Source: an uncultured Candidatus Saccharibacteria bacterium (GTDB lineage Bacteria; Patescibacteria; Saccharimonadia; Saccharimonadales; UBA6022). Taken from it: DNA of 22,917 nt. Where the stretch lies: contig CAMPJF010000002.1 in the NCBI GenBank assembly GCA_946886725.1, positions 1-22,917 on the forward strand. The letters run 5' to 3'. The notes under the pieces are model-generated. The model worked only from the letters and a program-made list of their open reading frames with translations. It made no database searches and was not told the DNA's origin. Position numbers and translations under genes: made by a program. Positions 8,646-15,796 of the stretch are shown here, one piece after another (position 1 is the stretch's first letter; the number at the start of each line of letters is the position of its first letter).

Positions 8646-11393
8646 TTACGGAGTTGTATTATTTGTCGGATTTGCCTGACGTGGACGAGGTGGAGCAACG
8701 CGCTTTGCTTCATCGTAGGTGCGAGGTGCGCCAGGAACGTTGACGTCGTTGAGGACATTATAGATAGCACCAAGATTGTTGTCGCGTTCGGCGATACGTC
8801 CCTTGAACCGGTTGTCGTGAAGCGCCATATGAATTTGCTCTTTGAGTTTTTCCTTCTCGCCCTTATGGATGCTACCGCTCACATTACCGTCAGTAAGCGT
8901 CTCGAATACAACCTTGAGGTAATCTTTATCCTGGTTGACAAGTGTTTCAGCAGATCCAAGTTTGTTGTCGTTGATAGCGCTTGCAACCCATGTGTGCAGA
9001 CGCTGCGGTCCAGGAGGTGGTACATTCCCCTCTTTAATGGCGGCGGCAACACCAGCGCCCACCCATTTTGGCTTGGCGGAGTTAGTAAGGAGAGTGTCAC
9101 CCATGGTCTGGCGAAGATCTTGAGACATATTGGCGATGTCGGCCTTTTCGACAAGTCGTACAAGCTCGGTTGCATTACCGCCACCAGCAATACGTTTAAG
9201 GGCGGCCTCGCGAATATCTTCAGTAAGCTCGATATTTGTTCCATGATCATTTGTACCGAGTGCGAGTGAAGTGATTTGGCTGTCTTTGTAATTACCATGG
9301 TCAATAATGACACCAGCGTTGGATACAGCGTCTTGGTGGTGAGATTGCTGAGTTTTCATAGCGGTAGCAAGTGCCCGCTGTGCGCCAGTCGTGCCTTCGA
9401 TACCACCGGCGCGAAGTTGTGCGGCGCGGTCGTTTTCCATCTTGTTGGCAAATTCGGCGTCGTACTTGCGTTTAGCGCTTTGCGCGGCAAGGCCATGAAT
9501 AGCAACTTCATCTTCGAGATTTCCCAGTTGTGCCATAGAGCGTCGAGCGGATATATTATGCGCTTGCCCTGCTGTGCTGTGTTGGTACTCTGCCGTACGG
9601 TAGGTTGCAAGCTGTTCGGTAGTGATCGCCTCTTGCTTCTTTAATTGTGCCTTTGCGGCCTCAACCATTAAGTTATCGTCATGCAGATCGGAATTGACGG
9701 TATTTAGCTTGCGCTTTAGTTCGACGTTAACTTCGGCTTCGATACGTTCTTTTAATTGATTGCTTGTAAACTGTGCCTGGTGGAGTTTGCGTCCTTCGGC
9801 AGAATTTTGAAAGAGCGCATTAGCATCTGCTTCATCATAGGATTTCTTACCCTCGCGGAGGCGTTTTTGCGTGTCGTAACGCAGTGCTGCCCGACGAGCA
9901 AAATTACGCTTTCCAAGACGGCCAGCGGCAGCGAGTGAGCGGTTTTTCTTCATTTGATCAGCACGTCGAGCATCCAGACGATCCTTGGACCAATTTTTTG
10001 TTCGGTCCAGCACGCCCTTGCTTGGGTTGTTGATGACGCCGGCGATCCTGCTTAGGAGTGAGCCGCTTAGCTTAAACAGCAGTGGCGTAATCGCCAGCGG
10101 TGCAATCTGAACGGCCATGCCGAACAGGACGGTATTAATATCCTGTGCGTTTTGAATAATTAATATACCCGCAAGCTGTGACCCGCCGAATATCAATGAG
10201 AATGCTGGGAACATTAAAAGCATCGTCATAAACAGGCTGCGCCATTTTTCAAACCATTTCTCGGTATTGGGCATAATATATGCCACGAAGGCAAGCGGCG
10301 CGATGACCACCAGCAAGGTGATGATAGCTTGACGCGCTGCAAGGATTAACAAAACGACGAGGACGGTCAAGAACGCACCCAATAGAATTGGGACGAGTAC
10401 GAGAGCTACACCGCCGACGGCAAATGATCCAGCTAGTGTGGTTGTTAGCGCGGTCGCACCGACAATGGCTGCGCCTGCGATGGCGCCGCCCGATAGTACG
10501 AACGATGTAACACTCTCCCAGCTGATGAGGTTCCAGCTATTCGCATTACTGCCCATGATTGTATTGCGCAGGTTGATGAATATATCTTGTAGTGAATAGC
10601 CAAGAATGTTTGCGATATCAATACCGACGGCACATATCCAGTACGATACGTTGACGAGAATAGACGCGATGATCAGGCGTGGAAGCATATTTTTTATACC
10701 GTAATTGTTTAAACCAACCGATGTTAATTGCGAGTAGATAATGATAATGAATGCGATGACAAAAACGATGTTTGCAAAGTTGCGCATGACGCTCCACGCC
10801 TTGAACATCGTGCTAGTAGAAAGCGTGTCGAGTGGTCGTACCTTTAAAAAGCCGCTGATAATATCGAAAATCCAGTCCATCCCCTCTGCGAGGGCGGTCG
10901 TTACTGGACAGATAATCCAACCAATACCGTCGAGTTTACAAGATGAAGTGCTATCGTTGGCGGCAACTTGCGACTCTTGGAGGGTGGCGGTGTCGATGGT
11001 GATTGCTGTGGGATTGGATTTGTTCGATAATCCGCCAGTCGATCCCCTATTGTACGTGACGTAGGACGCAGTACTTGTCGATGCCGTATCTGCCCCTGGT
11101 GGGAAATAAATAACGTGCATCTTTTGATCTGCGAACGGTACTCGTGGTTCAAGATAGGTGTAGACGGTCGAACCGGCTGGCAGGTTGTGATCTGGAGTTG
11201 GCTGGGTTGGGCCGCGATACGTTTGATTATTGTAGGTCAGCGAACCTTGGGCCCATGATGCGTCGGCTGCGCCAGCGTTCGGGCTAGTAAGGATAAGGTA
11301 TGAAAAGATAGTCACCAGGGTGGCAGCGACAAGAGTAAGAATTTTCCGCATCGATCGATTCTCGAGCGGACGCGCTAGATGCATTTCCCACAT
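8646..11393 (-). CDS. VirB6/TrbL-like T4SS membrane protein with long helical tail (copy B)
   Basis: This 915-residue paralogue of the 4653-7382 product has the same architecture. It has an N-terminal hydrophobic signal (about 16-38), then an extra exported stretch of about 110 residues rich in Thr, Ser and Tyr that copy A lacks. The paired cysteines (152 and 162) around DGIGW follow. The membrane core covers about 170-455 and contains the shared block SQLTSVGLNNYGIKNMLPR (221-239). NNPSKG (455-460) marks the exit from the membrane. The remaining 455 residues are a charged, Ala/Lys/Arg/Glu-rich helical tail, probably coiled-coil in part and cytoplasmic. It likely forms a membrane pore with copy A. 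The ATG at 11393 is used here because a promoter-like A/T-rich stretch with TTGACT (11432-11427) lies just upstream. The ATG at 11351, directly before the signal peptide, is an alternative. Confidence 0.72.
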   Translation of the reverse strand: MWEMHLARPLENRSMRKILTLVAATLVTIFSYLILTSPNAGAADASWAQGSLTYNNQTYRGPTQPTPDHNLPAGSTVYTYLEPRVPFADQKMHVIYFPPGADTASTSTASYVTYNRGSTGGLSNKSNPTAITIDTATLQESQVAANDSTSSCKLDGIGWIICPVTTALAEGMDWIFDIISGFLKVRPLDTLSTSTMFKAWSVMRNFANIVFVIAFIIIIYSQLTSVGLNNYGIKNMLPRLIIASILVNVSYWICAVGIDIANILGYSLQDIFINLRNTIMGSNANSWNLISWESVTSFVLSGGAIAGAAIVGATALTTTLAGSFAVGGVALVLVPILLGAFLTVLVVLLILAARQAIITLLVVIAPLAFVAYIMPNTEKWFEKWRSLFMTMLLMFPAFSLIFGGSQLAGILIIQNAQDINTVLFGMAVQIAPLAITPLLFKLSGSLLSRIAGVINNPSKGVLDRTKNWSKDRLDARRADQMKKNRSLAAAGRLGKRNFARRAALRYDTQKRLREGKKSYDEADANALFQNSAEGRKLHQAQFTSNQLKERIEAEVNVELKRKLNTVNSDLHDDNLMVEAAKAQLKKQEAITTEQLATYRTAEYQHSTAGQAHNISARRSMAQLGNLEDEVAIHGLAAQSAKRKYDAEFANKMENDRAAQLRAGGIEGTTGAQRALATAMKTQQSHHQDAVSNAGVIIDHGNYKDSQITSLALGTNDHGTNIELTEDIREAALKRIAGGGNATELVRLVEKADIANMSQDLRQTMGDTLLTNSAKPKWVGAGVAAAIKEGNVPPPGPQRLHTWVASAINDNKLGSAETLVNQDKDYLKVVFETLTDGNVSGSIHKGEKEKLKEQIHMALHDNRFKGRIAERDNNLGAIYNVLNDVNVPGAPRTYDEAKRVAPPRPRQANPTNNTTP

Positions 11394-11465
11394 AATACTT
11401 TGTAGTTTATAATTTTATCCTCTAAAAGTCAAGCTTTAATACGTGTATTTTCAGAGATTGAATCA

Positions 11466-11494
11466 TTTACAAATAATTAATTCTGTGATATAAT
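11466..11494 (+). promoter_or_regulatory. Strong promoter for the 11559 gene
   Basis: TTTACA (11466-11471) and a perfect TATAAT (11489-11494) are spaced by 17 bp, with TGA directly before the -10 giving an extended -10. The expected start site is about 11501, which coincides with an ATG at 11502 in frame with the gene. Confidence 0.75.
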
Positions 11495-11558
11495 ATTTGC
11501 AATGCACGGACGAGAGACGTCGTGTGCACATTTACATGAAAGAGTGGTGAGGCAGGTA

Positions 11559-12317
11559 ATGTCTAATACTAACGCGAATCGACCAATAGCCGTCGGTTCC
11601 GACGGAGTGATCGACACGCCTCCGCGCAAGCCGAGTCGACTGGCTGCCAAGAAGGCGGCAATGAAAACTCGGCAGCGACCCGATGAGCGGTCGTCCGCTG
11701 AAATCCAAAAAAACCTCAACCGGCACAAGCTGGAGCGGGCGGTATTTTGGACGTGTCACATCGGCCTTGGCCTTTTTCTGGGGCTGAGCGCCCTGGTTGG
11801 TCTGTTGGTACGACCCGAGAGCCAGTACTGGCAATCATTGATTTGGCTTGTTCCCCTGCTGGTGGCGCTTGTGCCAATCGGCGTCAGTCTGTTTCGGTTC
11901 CGACGCTACGGGTTTACCCAAGTTGGATCCCGCGCGGTCATCTCGCTGTTGGTGGGCCTTTTGTTGTTCGTCGGCTTTTTCGTGCTGATAGAGTCGGGAC
12001 TTTCTGACTTTATCTTTGCGTTCTTTGCCGGTAACGAGACTATCGGGTATCTCAACATCTGGCGAGCAATCGGATCATGGTTTGCTGGTCTTGGCTTTGT
12101 CGGTGGGATTATCGGCGGTATTCTTGTAGCGGTTGGATGGGTGCTTACTGTCATAGCAGTATTCATCCTGCCGCCAATTCTGCTGATCGACCTTATCGAG
12201 GGCTTGATTCAAGATCCTCGTTTGTCAATCGGCGCGCTGTTGGCGCGGTCGGGTCTGGTGATTGGCGTATTCGTTATGCCGATCGGTCAATCCATCGTCA
12301 CAAATTCAGGTATGTAA
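11559..12317 (+). CDS. Polytopic membrane protein, unknown function
   Basis: The 252-residue product has a basic, hydrophilic N-terminus (about 1-60) followed by roughly six hydrophobic segments, with a conspicuous Gly/Ile/Val-rich stretch near residues 180-215. I do not recognise the family. It is transcribed divergently from the T4SS-like minus-strand cluster and is closed by a double hairpin, so it forms a single-gene unit. The start at 11559 has GAGG 6 nt upstream. An in-frame ATG at 11502 sits at the predicted transcription start and would add 19 residues if the mRNA is leaderless. Its codons use G and C at third positions noticeably more than the pilin genes beside it, which may mean a different origin or strong selection on expression. 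Confidence 0.7.
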   Translation: MSNTNANRPIAVGSDGVIDTPPRKPSRLAAKKAAMKTRQRPDERSSAEIQKNLNRHKLERAVFWTCHIGLGLFLGLSALVGLLVRPESQYWQSLIWLVPLLVALVPIGVSLFRFRRYGFTQVGSRAVISLLVGLLLFVGFFVLIESGLSDFIFAFFAGNETIGYLNIWRAIGSWFAGLGFVGGIIGGILVAVGWVLTVIAVFILPPILLIDLIEGLIQDPRLSIGALLARSGLVIGVFVMPIGQSIVTNSGM

Positions 12318-12319
12318 GT

Positions 12320-12354
12320 GTTGCCGGAGGTGAGTAGTAACTCCCTCCGGCAAC
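12320..12354 (+). terminator. Long GC-rich hairpin after the 11559 gene
   Basis: An 11-bp perfect stem pairs GTTGCCGGAGG (12320-12330) with CCTCCGGCAAC (12344-12354). GAG/CTC extends it inside, with one bulged T and a TAGTAA loop. It lies 2 nt after the stop codon. No T-run follows, so alone it is more like an mRNA-stabilising 3' end or half of a tandem terminator. Confidence 0.6.
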
Positions 12355-12378
12355 ACCCCCCTCCACTCTTTCATAACT

Positions 12379-12404
12379 ATCCACTCATCAAGGGTGGATT
12401 TTTT
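12379..12404 (+). terminator. Rho-independent terminator
   Basis: ATCCAC (12379-12384) pairs with GTGGAT (12394-12399), with two further inner pairs including a G-U, and a run of six T follows. It is the second hairpin of a tandem pair that closes the 11559 gene ahead of the pilin operon. Confidence 0.7.
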
Positions 12405-12507
12405 ATTGTCCGTTTACAAGCTAGTGTTATATTAAAATAGTTCAATTGATGTATCGGCCGGATTAGCACTTGCACGTTCGCCTGATTTATCGTACTTTAT
12501 AGATAGT

Positions 12508-12975
12508 ATGAAAATAAAACAAACAGTAACGACTTTCTTGCTCGCTATCAGTATTGTGACAGCTGGAGCATTAACGGCGATGCCAGTATACGCAGGTACT
12601 CAGCAGCCCATCGATCAGTCTGGTGATACGCCGAGTGATGCCGGTAGTGGTGGCGGTGTCCAAGATTGTGGCGGTGTTCCAACTTCAATTATTGGTGGCA
12701 GTATCTGTGGGAATGTCACTAAAGATAGTAAGGATATTAAGCAAAGCGGTGTATGGGCGCTGTTGATATTGGCGCTTAATATACTAACGGCGGGTGTTGG
12801 TATTGCTGCGGTTGGCGGTATTGCCTACGGTGCGGCGCTGTATGCTAGCTCTTCCGACAAGCCGGATCAGGCAAAGGCCGGAATAACATTCATCAAAAAC
12901 GTAGTAATCGGATTGATTGCGTATGGACTGATGTTCGTACTGCTTAACTTCCTGATTCCAGGCGGATTATTTTAA
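12508..12975 (+). CDS. VirB2/TrbC-like pilin-like protein 1 (Cys-containing)
   Basis: The 155-residue precursor has a signal peptide (basic MKIKQ, hydrophobic core, cleavage near VYA at 29). A Gly/Ser-rich exported segment with a Cys pair (54 and 67) follows, then two hydrophobic helices (about 82-112 and 129-150) joined by a short polar turn with KPDQAKAG. This is the size and layout of VirB2/TrbC pilins and of the two-helix proteins annotated as pilins in CPR genomes. It opens a run of six related genes. It is the most divergent member, lacking the GGD-type turn. The -10 region is ambiguous: TTGCAC (12470-12475) and TACTTT are spaced 17 bp apart and would give a nearly leaderless mRNA; an extended -10, TGTTATATT, lies at 12425-12433. 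Confidence 0.7.
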   Translation: MKIKQTVTTFLLAISIVTAGALTAMPVYAGTQQPIDQSGDTPSDAGSGGGVQDCGGVPTSIIGGSICGNVTKDSKDIKQSGVWALLILALNILTAGVGIAAVGGIAYGAALYASSSDKPDQAKAGITFIKNVVIGLIAYGLMFVLLNFLIPGGLF

Positions 12976-12998
12976 ATAAAGAACGATAAGGAGCGGAT

Positions 12999-13439
12999 AT
13001 GAAACGAATGATACGAAACTGGCTAGCGGCGATACTGTTCGTCACGACAGCTGGCGGTGCTTTGGTAGTGACCGCAGCTCCACAGACGTCATATGCCGTC
13101 AACTGTGAGGGTCGGCTACTGACCTTCCCTGCATGGTATAACGGGTTGGCAGAACCTGCTGGCGAAACCTGCCAAATGAAGAACCCGGCAGCCGCTGGTG
13201 GACTCTCTAAATACATCTGGACAATCGGCTTGAATATCGTTGAAATGATTTTGCAGCTGGTGGGATATATCTGTGTCGGATTTATTATATTCGGTGGGTA
13301 TAAATATATGATTAGCGCCGGATCGCCAGATGGAATGGTGAAAGCGCGCAAAACGATCACAAACGCAATTGTCGGATTGCTGCTGTCTATCTTTTCAGTC
13401 GCAATCGTCAACCTTGTTGCGGGGACGTTGCGCGCATGA
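12999..13439 (+). CDS. VirB2/TrbC-like pilin-like protein 2 (Cys-containing)
   Basis: The 146-residue precursor starts after a good AAGGAG ribosome site. It has a signal peptide ending near SYA (33) and an external segment of about 35 residues with cysteines at 36 and 58. Two hydrophobic helices (about 72-100 and 117-143) follow, joined by YKYMISAGSPDGMVKARK, which matches the conserved turn of the array. A third cysteine (92) lies in helix 1. The external Cys pair could form a disulfide. The stop codon overlaps the next start as ATGA, so translation is probably coupled. Confidence 0.72.
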   Translation: MKRMIRNWLAAILFVTTAGGALVVTAAPQTSYAVNCEGRLLTFPAWYNGLAEPAGETCQMKNPAAAGGLSKYIWTIGLNIVEMILQLVGYICVGFIIFGGYKYMISAGSPDGMVKARKTITNAIVGLLLSIFSVAIVNLVAGTLRA

Positions 13440-13732
13440 GCTTTTTAACGCATCTCGCCGCCGGATTGCTAACGCCAAGTGAAATAGGTATGGAAGGTCA
13501 CGCGACTGACGGTAACGCCCTATTGACGAACGTACTGGATATCGTTTATCTGTGGGCAGGTATTATATGCGTCTTGATCATTATCATTGCCGGCTACATT
13601 TACGTCACATCAAACGGTAACGCAACGAATATAAAGCGTGGAAAAGACGCTATTATGGGCGCGGTCATCGGATTGATCGTGATTATATTCGCATTTACAA
13701 TAACGCAATTTGTCATAGGGAGGTTCGCATGA
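13436..13732 (+). CDS. Pilin-like protein 3, short form without signal peptide
   Basis: With 98 residues this is the smallest array member. It has the same two hydrophobic helices (about 33-57 and 72-96) and the turn YVTSNGNATNIKRGKDAI, but residues 1-30 are only weakly hydrophobic and contain no typical signal peptide. Both ends overlap their neighbours by ATGA. It may be inserted through helix 1 alone, or it may act as a non-pilin partner such as an assembly or base subunit. The start is fixed by the coupling overlap; the Shine-Dalgarno sequence is poor. Confidence 0.65.
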   Translation: MSFLTHLAAGLLTPSEIGMEGHATDGNALLTNVLDIVYLWAGIICVLIIIIAGYIYVTSNGNATNIKRGKDAIMGAVIGLIVIIFAFTITQFVIGRFA

Positions 13733-14103
13733 AAAAATGGAAACAATTAGCAACGGCATTCGCCGTAATAGTCGGTGTAGGCGCGGCCACACTACCGGTT
13801 GCTGAAGTCTCGGCTATTAATGTATTTAAGGGCTGTAGTGGTTCATCGTCGCAGGTATGTGCATCGACAGGAAATGAGAATGCTACCAATCTAGCACAAG
13901 ATATCACAAATACCCTACTGTTCATATTAGGTATTGTATCGGTAATCATGATTATCGTCGGTGCGCTGCGATATGTGACGTCAGCAGGCGACGCAAGTCG
14001 TATTAAAGCAGCTAAAGATACAATCATGTATTCTGTAGTCGGATTGGTAGTGGCACTGCTTGCCTACGGTATTGTTGCTTTCGTTGCTAACAGATTCAAT
14101 TAA
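13729..14103 (+). CDS. VirB2/TrbC-like pilin-like protein 4 (Cys-containing)
   Basis: The 124-residue precursor has a signal peptide ending near VSA (29), then a short exported stretch with cysteines 36 and 44. Two helices follow (about 60-82 and 98-121) with the turn RYVTSAGDASRIKAAKDTI. Its start overlaps the previous stop (ATGA) and has GGGAGG just upstream. It matches members 5 to 7 closely through helix 1 (ISVIMIIVG-like) and helix 2. The Cys pair separates it from members 5 to 7, which lack cysteine. Confidence 0.73.
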   Translation: MKKWKQLATAFAVIVGVGAATLPVAEVSAINVFKGCSGSSSQVCASTGNENATNLAQDITNTLLFILGIVSVIMIIVGALRYVTSAGDASRIKAAKDTIMYSVVGLVVALLAYGIVAFVANRFN

Positions 14104-14123
14104 AAGAACATAAGGAGAAAAGA

Positions 14124-14489
14124 ATGAACAAAATTAAATTAGCGATGATATCTCTGGCAGTATTGGTTGGAGTTGCGGTACTAAGTCCAGTATTTGATGC
14201 GGGCGCTGCAGCACCAAAGGATCAAATCATCAGTGGTGCGGGCCAGACAGGCACGTCAGACGGACAGACACTAGAAGCAAGAGTTGCAACAATCACCGGT
14301 ATTTTGCTGTTTGTCGTTGGTGCGGTTTCGGTAATCATGATTATCGTCGGCGGCATTAAATATGTCACATCAAATGGTGATGCAAGCAAGGTTAAGTCTG
14401 CCAAGGATACGGTGATGTATTCGGTTGCTGGCGTGGTCGTTGCGCTTCTCGCCTATGCGATCGTCAGTTTTGTTCTGCGCCAGTTCTAA
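14124..14489 (+). CDS. VirB2/TrbC-like pilin-like protein 5
   Basis: The 121-residue precursor has a signal peptide with possible cleavage near GAAA (about 30), a short polar segment without cysteine, and two helices (about 58-80 and 97-119) joined by KYVTSNGDASKVKSAKDTV. AAGGAG lies 8 nt before the ATG and the gap to the preceding gene is 20 nt. It is the last gene of the five-gene operon; no clear terminator lies between it and the promoter of the next gene. Confidence 0.73.
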   Translation: MNKIKLAMISLAVLVGVAVLSPVFDAGAAAPKDQIISGAGQTGTSDGQTLEARVATITGILLFVVGAVSVIMIIVGGIKYVTSNGDASKVKSAKDTVMYSVAGVVVALLAYAIVSFVLRQF

Positions 14490-14503
14490 AACGAAAAATA
14501 GTA

Positions 14504-14532
14504 TTAACAAAACCGTTTTAATCTGGTATAAA
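14504..14532 (+). promoter_or_regulatory. Strong promoter for pilin-like gene 6
   Basis: TTAACA (14504-14509) and TATAAA (14527-14532) are spaced by 17 bp, with TGG directly before the -10. The predicted leader is about 28 nt. It gives the sixth pilin gene its own transcription inside the array. Confidence 0.7.
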
Positions 14533-14566
14533 GTAGATAGAGTAATCCTAAGAAAGGGAAAAATAA

Positions 14567-14974
14567 ATGAAAAATGTTATCAAGAAAACCATGCAGAGTT
14601 TACTGCTTGTTCCAGTATTGGCACTTGGTGTTAGCTTTGTCGCTCCAGCCTTGCAGCCGGCTAATGTATATGCAGAAACTTTAACTGCTCGCGGTGGCGC
14701 TGACGGTGCTAAGGGTGAAGAACAGCCAACCGAAGTAACTGGTCCTGGTGGCGTTTTCCAAACTATCACTAACGTTCTATTGTTCATCATTGGTGCTATC
14801 TCAGTCATCATGTTGATTATTGGCGGTATCCGCTATGTGGTATCAGGTGGTGACAGCAGTGCGGTAACAAGCGCAAAGAATACGATTCTTTACGCAATTG
14901 TCGGTATTATCGTTGCCCTACTTGCATACGCATTGGTCAACTTTGTACTTACCAGCTTCTCTGCCGGCGCGTAA
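14567..14974 (+). CDS. VirB2/TrbC-like pilin-like protein 6, likely the major subunit
   Basis: The 135-residue precursor has a signal peptide ending near VYA (36). A Gly-rich exported segment of about 25 residues follows, then two helices (about 63-90 and 106-130) with the turn RYVVSGGDSSAVTSAKNTI. The end is short and Ser/Gly/Ala-rich. AAAGGG precedes the ATG. The gene has its own strong promoter and a strong terminator, and many codons end in T (GCT, GGT, GTT), unlike its neighbours. I infer that it is the most highly expressed member and so the likely main pilus subunit. The product of 16636-17055 is its closest relative. Confidence 0.75.
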   Translation: MKNVIKKTMQSLLLVPVLALGVSFVAPALQPANVYAETLTARGGADGAKGEEQPTEVTGPGGVFQTITNVLLFIIGAISVIMLIIGGIRYVVSGGDSSAVTSAKNTILYAIVGIIVALLAYALVNFVLTSFSAGA

Positions 14975-14990
14975 TAAAACGTCGAGTATA

Positions 14991-15020
14991 ATAAAAACAC
15001 CCTTCACTGGGTGTTTTTAT
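14991..15020 (+). terminator. Terminator of the pilin array
   Basis: A 12-bp perfect stem pairs ATAAAAACACCC (14991-15002) with GGGTGTTTTTAT (15009-15020) around a TTCACT loop. The A-tract/T-tract layout fits an intrinsic terminator that could work in both directions. Confidence 0.85.
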
Positions 15021-15173
15021 TTATGTACTCGCATCCTATAGGTTCGCCGGATTCAGTCGTTTATACGACCAGTTCCCTTGCGTTGTTTATTGAAGTATGG
15101 CTGATCGGTCTCTGGGTAGTAACACATCGAAGCTCGCGTGGGGTTGATATGAATATGTCGCATAGCATATATA
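15021..15173. other. Intergenic stretch between two terminators
   Basis: No convincing gene lies here. It contains two small inverted repeats, GTCGT/ACGAC (15056-15069) and an ATATG/CATAT pair near 15153-15170. An open frame runs through it on the plus strand but crosses the next terminator and has no ribosome site. The region could be decayed sequence or a small RNA, but nothing proves either. Confidence 0.3.
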
Positions 15174-15206
15174 AAAAAACAGCCTGTATAAAACAGCCTG
15201 TTTTTT
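15174..15206 (-). terminator. Terminator of the hsp20 gene
   Basis: AAAAAACAG (15174-15182) pairs with CTGTTTTTT (15198-15206). A C-C mismatch follows, then an inner CTGT/ACAG stem with an ATAAA loop. It lies 19 nt after the Hsp20 stop on the minus strand and ends in a T-run there. The symmetric flanks suggest action in both directions. Confidence 0.7.
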
Positions 15207-15225
15207 GTCGAACCGCGCCAGTTGA

Positions 15226-15690
15226 TTACTGAATAGTAATTTTCTTAGCTTGTTCTTGTTTCACCTTCGTAAAGCTGATGCTGAGAACGCCGTCTTTTAG
15301 GACTGCACCCACTTCATCTTCTTTGACTGCGACAGGGAGTGCTAATGTACGGCTGAATTCGCCCCAGTAGCACTCTTGGATGTGCCAGTTGGTTGCGTCA
15401 GTGTCGTCACCACTCGATAGTGTTCCGCTGATTGTTAGGATGCCATCACTAATGCTGACATCTAGGTCTTCTTTGTTAACTCCTGCTGTACGTGCTTTGA
15501 CGATAAGTTTCTCATCGGTCTCGTATACGTCAACTGCAAGTTGCCCTGGAAAATCGTCTTCTGACTCTTCCCATGCTGAATCATCAGCTGGCGCATTTAC
15601 AGGTTCTGGTTGGTTTAGGTCGTCATCGTTCAAGAACGCTGCGGCTAATTCATCTTCGATCAAAAGATCATCGTTTTGTTTCCGGGCCAT
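15226..15690 (-). CDS. Hsp20 / small heat-shock protein (alpha-crystallin family)
   Basis: The 154-residue protein is an ATP-independent chaperone that binds unfolding proteins in the cytoplasm. Residues 1-45 are acidic and probably flexible. The alpha-crystallin domain follows, with a VDVYETDEKLIVKA strand, the KEDLDVSISDGILTISG block and the C-terminal DGVLSISF strand. The short tail ends in KKITIQ, an I-x-I-type motif used for oligomer contacts. The ATG at 15690 is preferred because GGAGG lies 7 nt before it. An in-frame GTG four codons upstream is part of that ribosome site. The family assignment is firm, with its own promoter and terminator. Confidence 0.92.
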   Translation of the reverse strand: MARKQNDDLLIEDELAAAFLNDDDLNQPEPVNAPADDSAWEESEDDFPGQLAVDVYETDEKLIVKARTAGVNKEDLDVSISDGILTISGTLSSGDDTDATNWHIQECYWGEFSRTLALPVAVKEDEVGAVLKDGVLSISFTKVKQEQAKKITIQ

Positions 15691-15736
15691 GATATCCTCC
15701 ACTTTCTCTAGGCTCTATTGACAAATAGTCTTTCAC

Positions 15737-15765
15737 ATTATAACAACCATTTGCGGTATAATCAA
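15737..15765 (-). promoter_or_regulatory. hsp20 promoter
   Basis: On the minus strand TTGATT (15765-15760) and a perfect TATAAT (15742-15737) are spaced by 17 bp. The leader would be about 40 nt with a GGAGG ribosome site. I see no CIRCE-type inverted repeat next to it. Confidence 0.75.
15757..15762 (+). promoter_or_regulatory. Possible comF -10 box overlapping the hsp20 promoter
   Basis: A plus-strand TATAAT at 15757-15762 overlaps the -35 of the divergent hsp20 promoter. No good -35 is seen at the right distance. If used, the comF leader would be about 28 nt. The overlap means the two genes may compete for polymerase. Confidence 0.4.
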
Positions 15766-15796
15766 TGAAACGGCATGAATAAACGTAAAAACTACA

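Noticed and set aside
1..11393. Integrative conjugative element
   Set aside because: No relaxase, integrase, coupling ATPase, transfer origin or flanking direct repeat was found inside the window.
15011..15232. 73-residue open frame on the plus strand after the pilin array
   Set aside because: It starts inside one terminator, crosses another, lacks a ribosome site and shows no recognisable protein features.
15691..15702. GTG start four codons upstream in hsp20
   Set aside because: These bases form the GGAGG ribosome site for the ATG at 15690.
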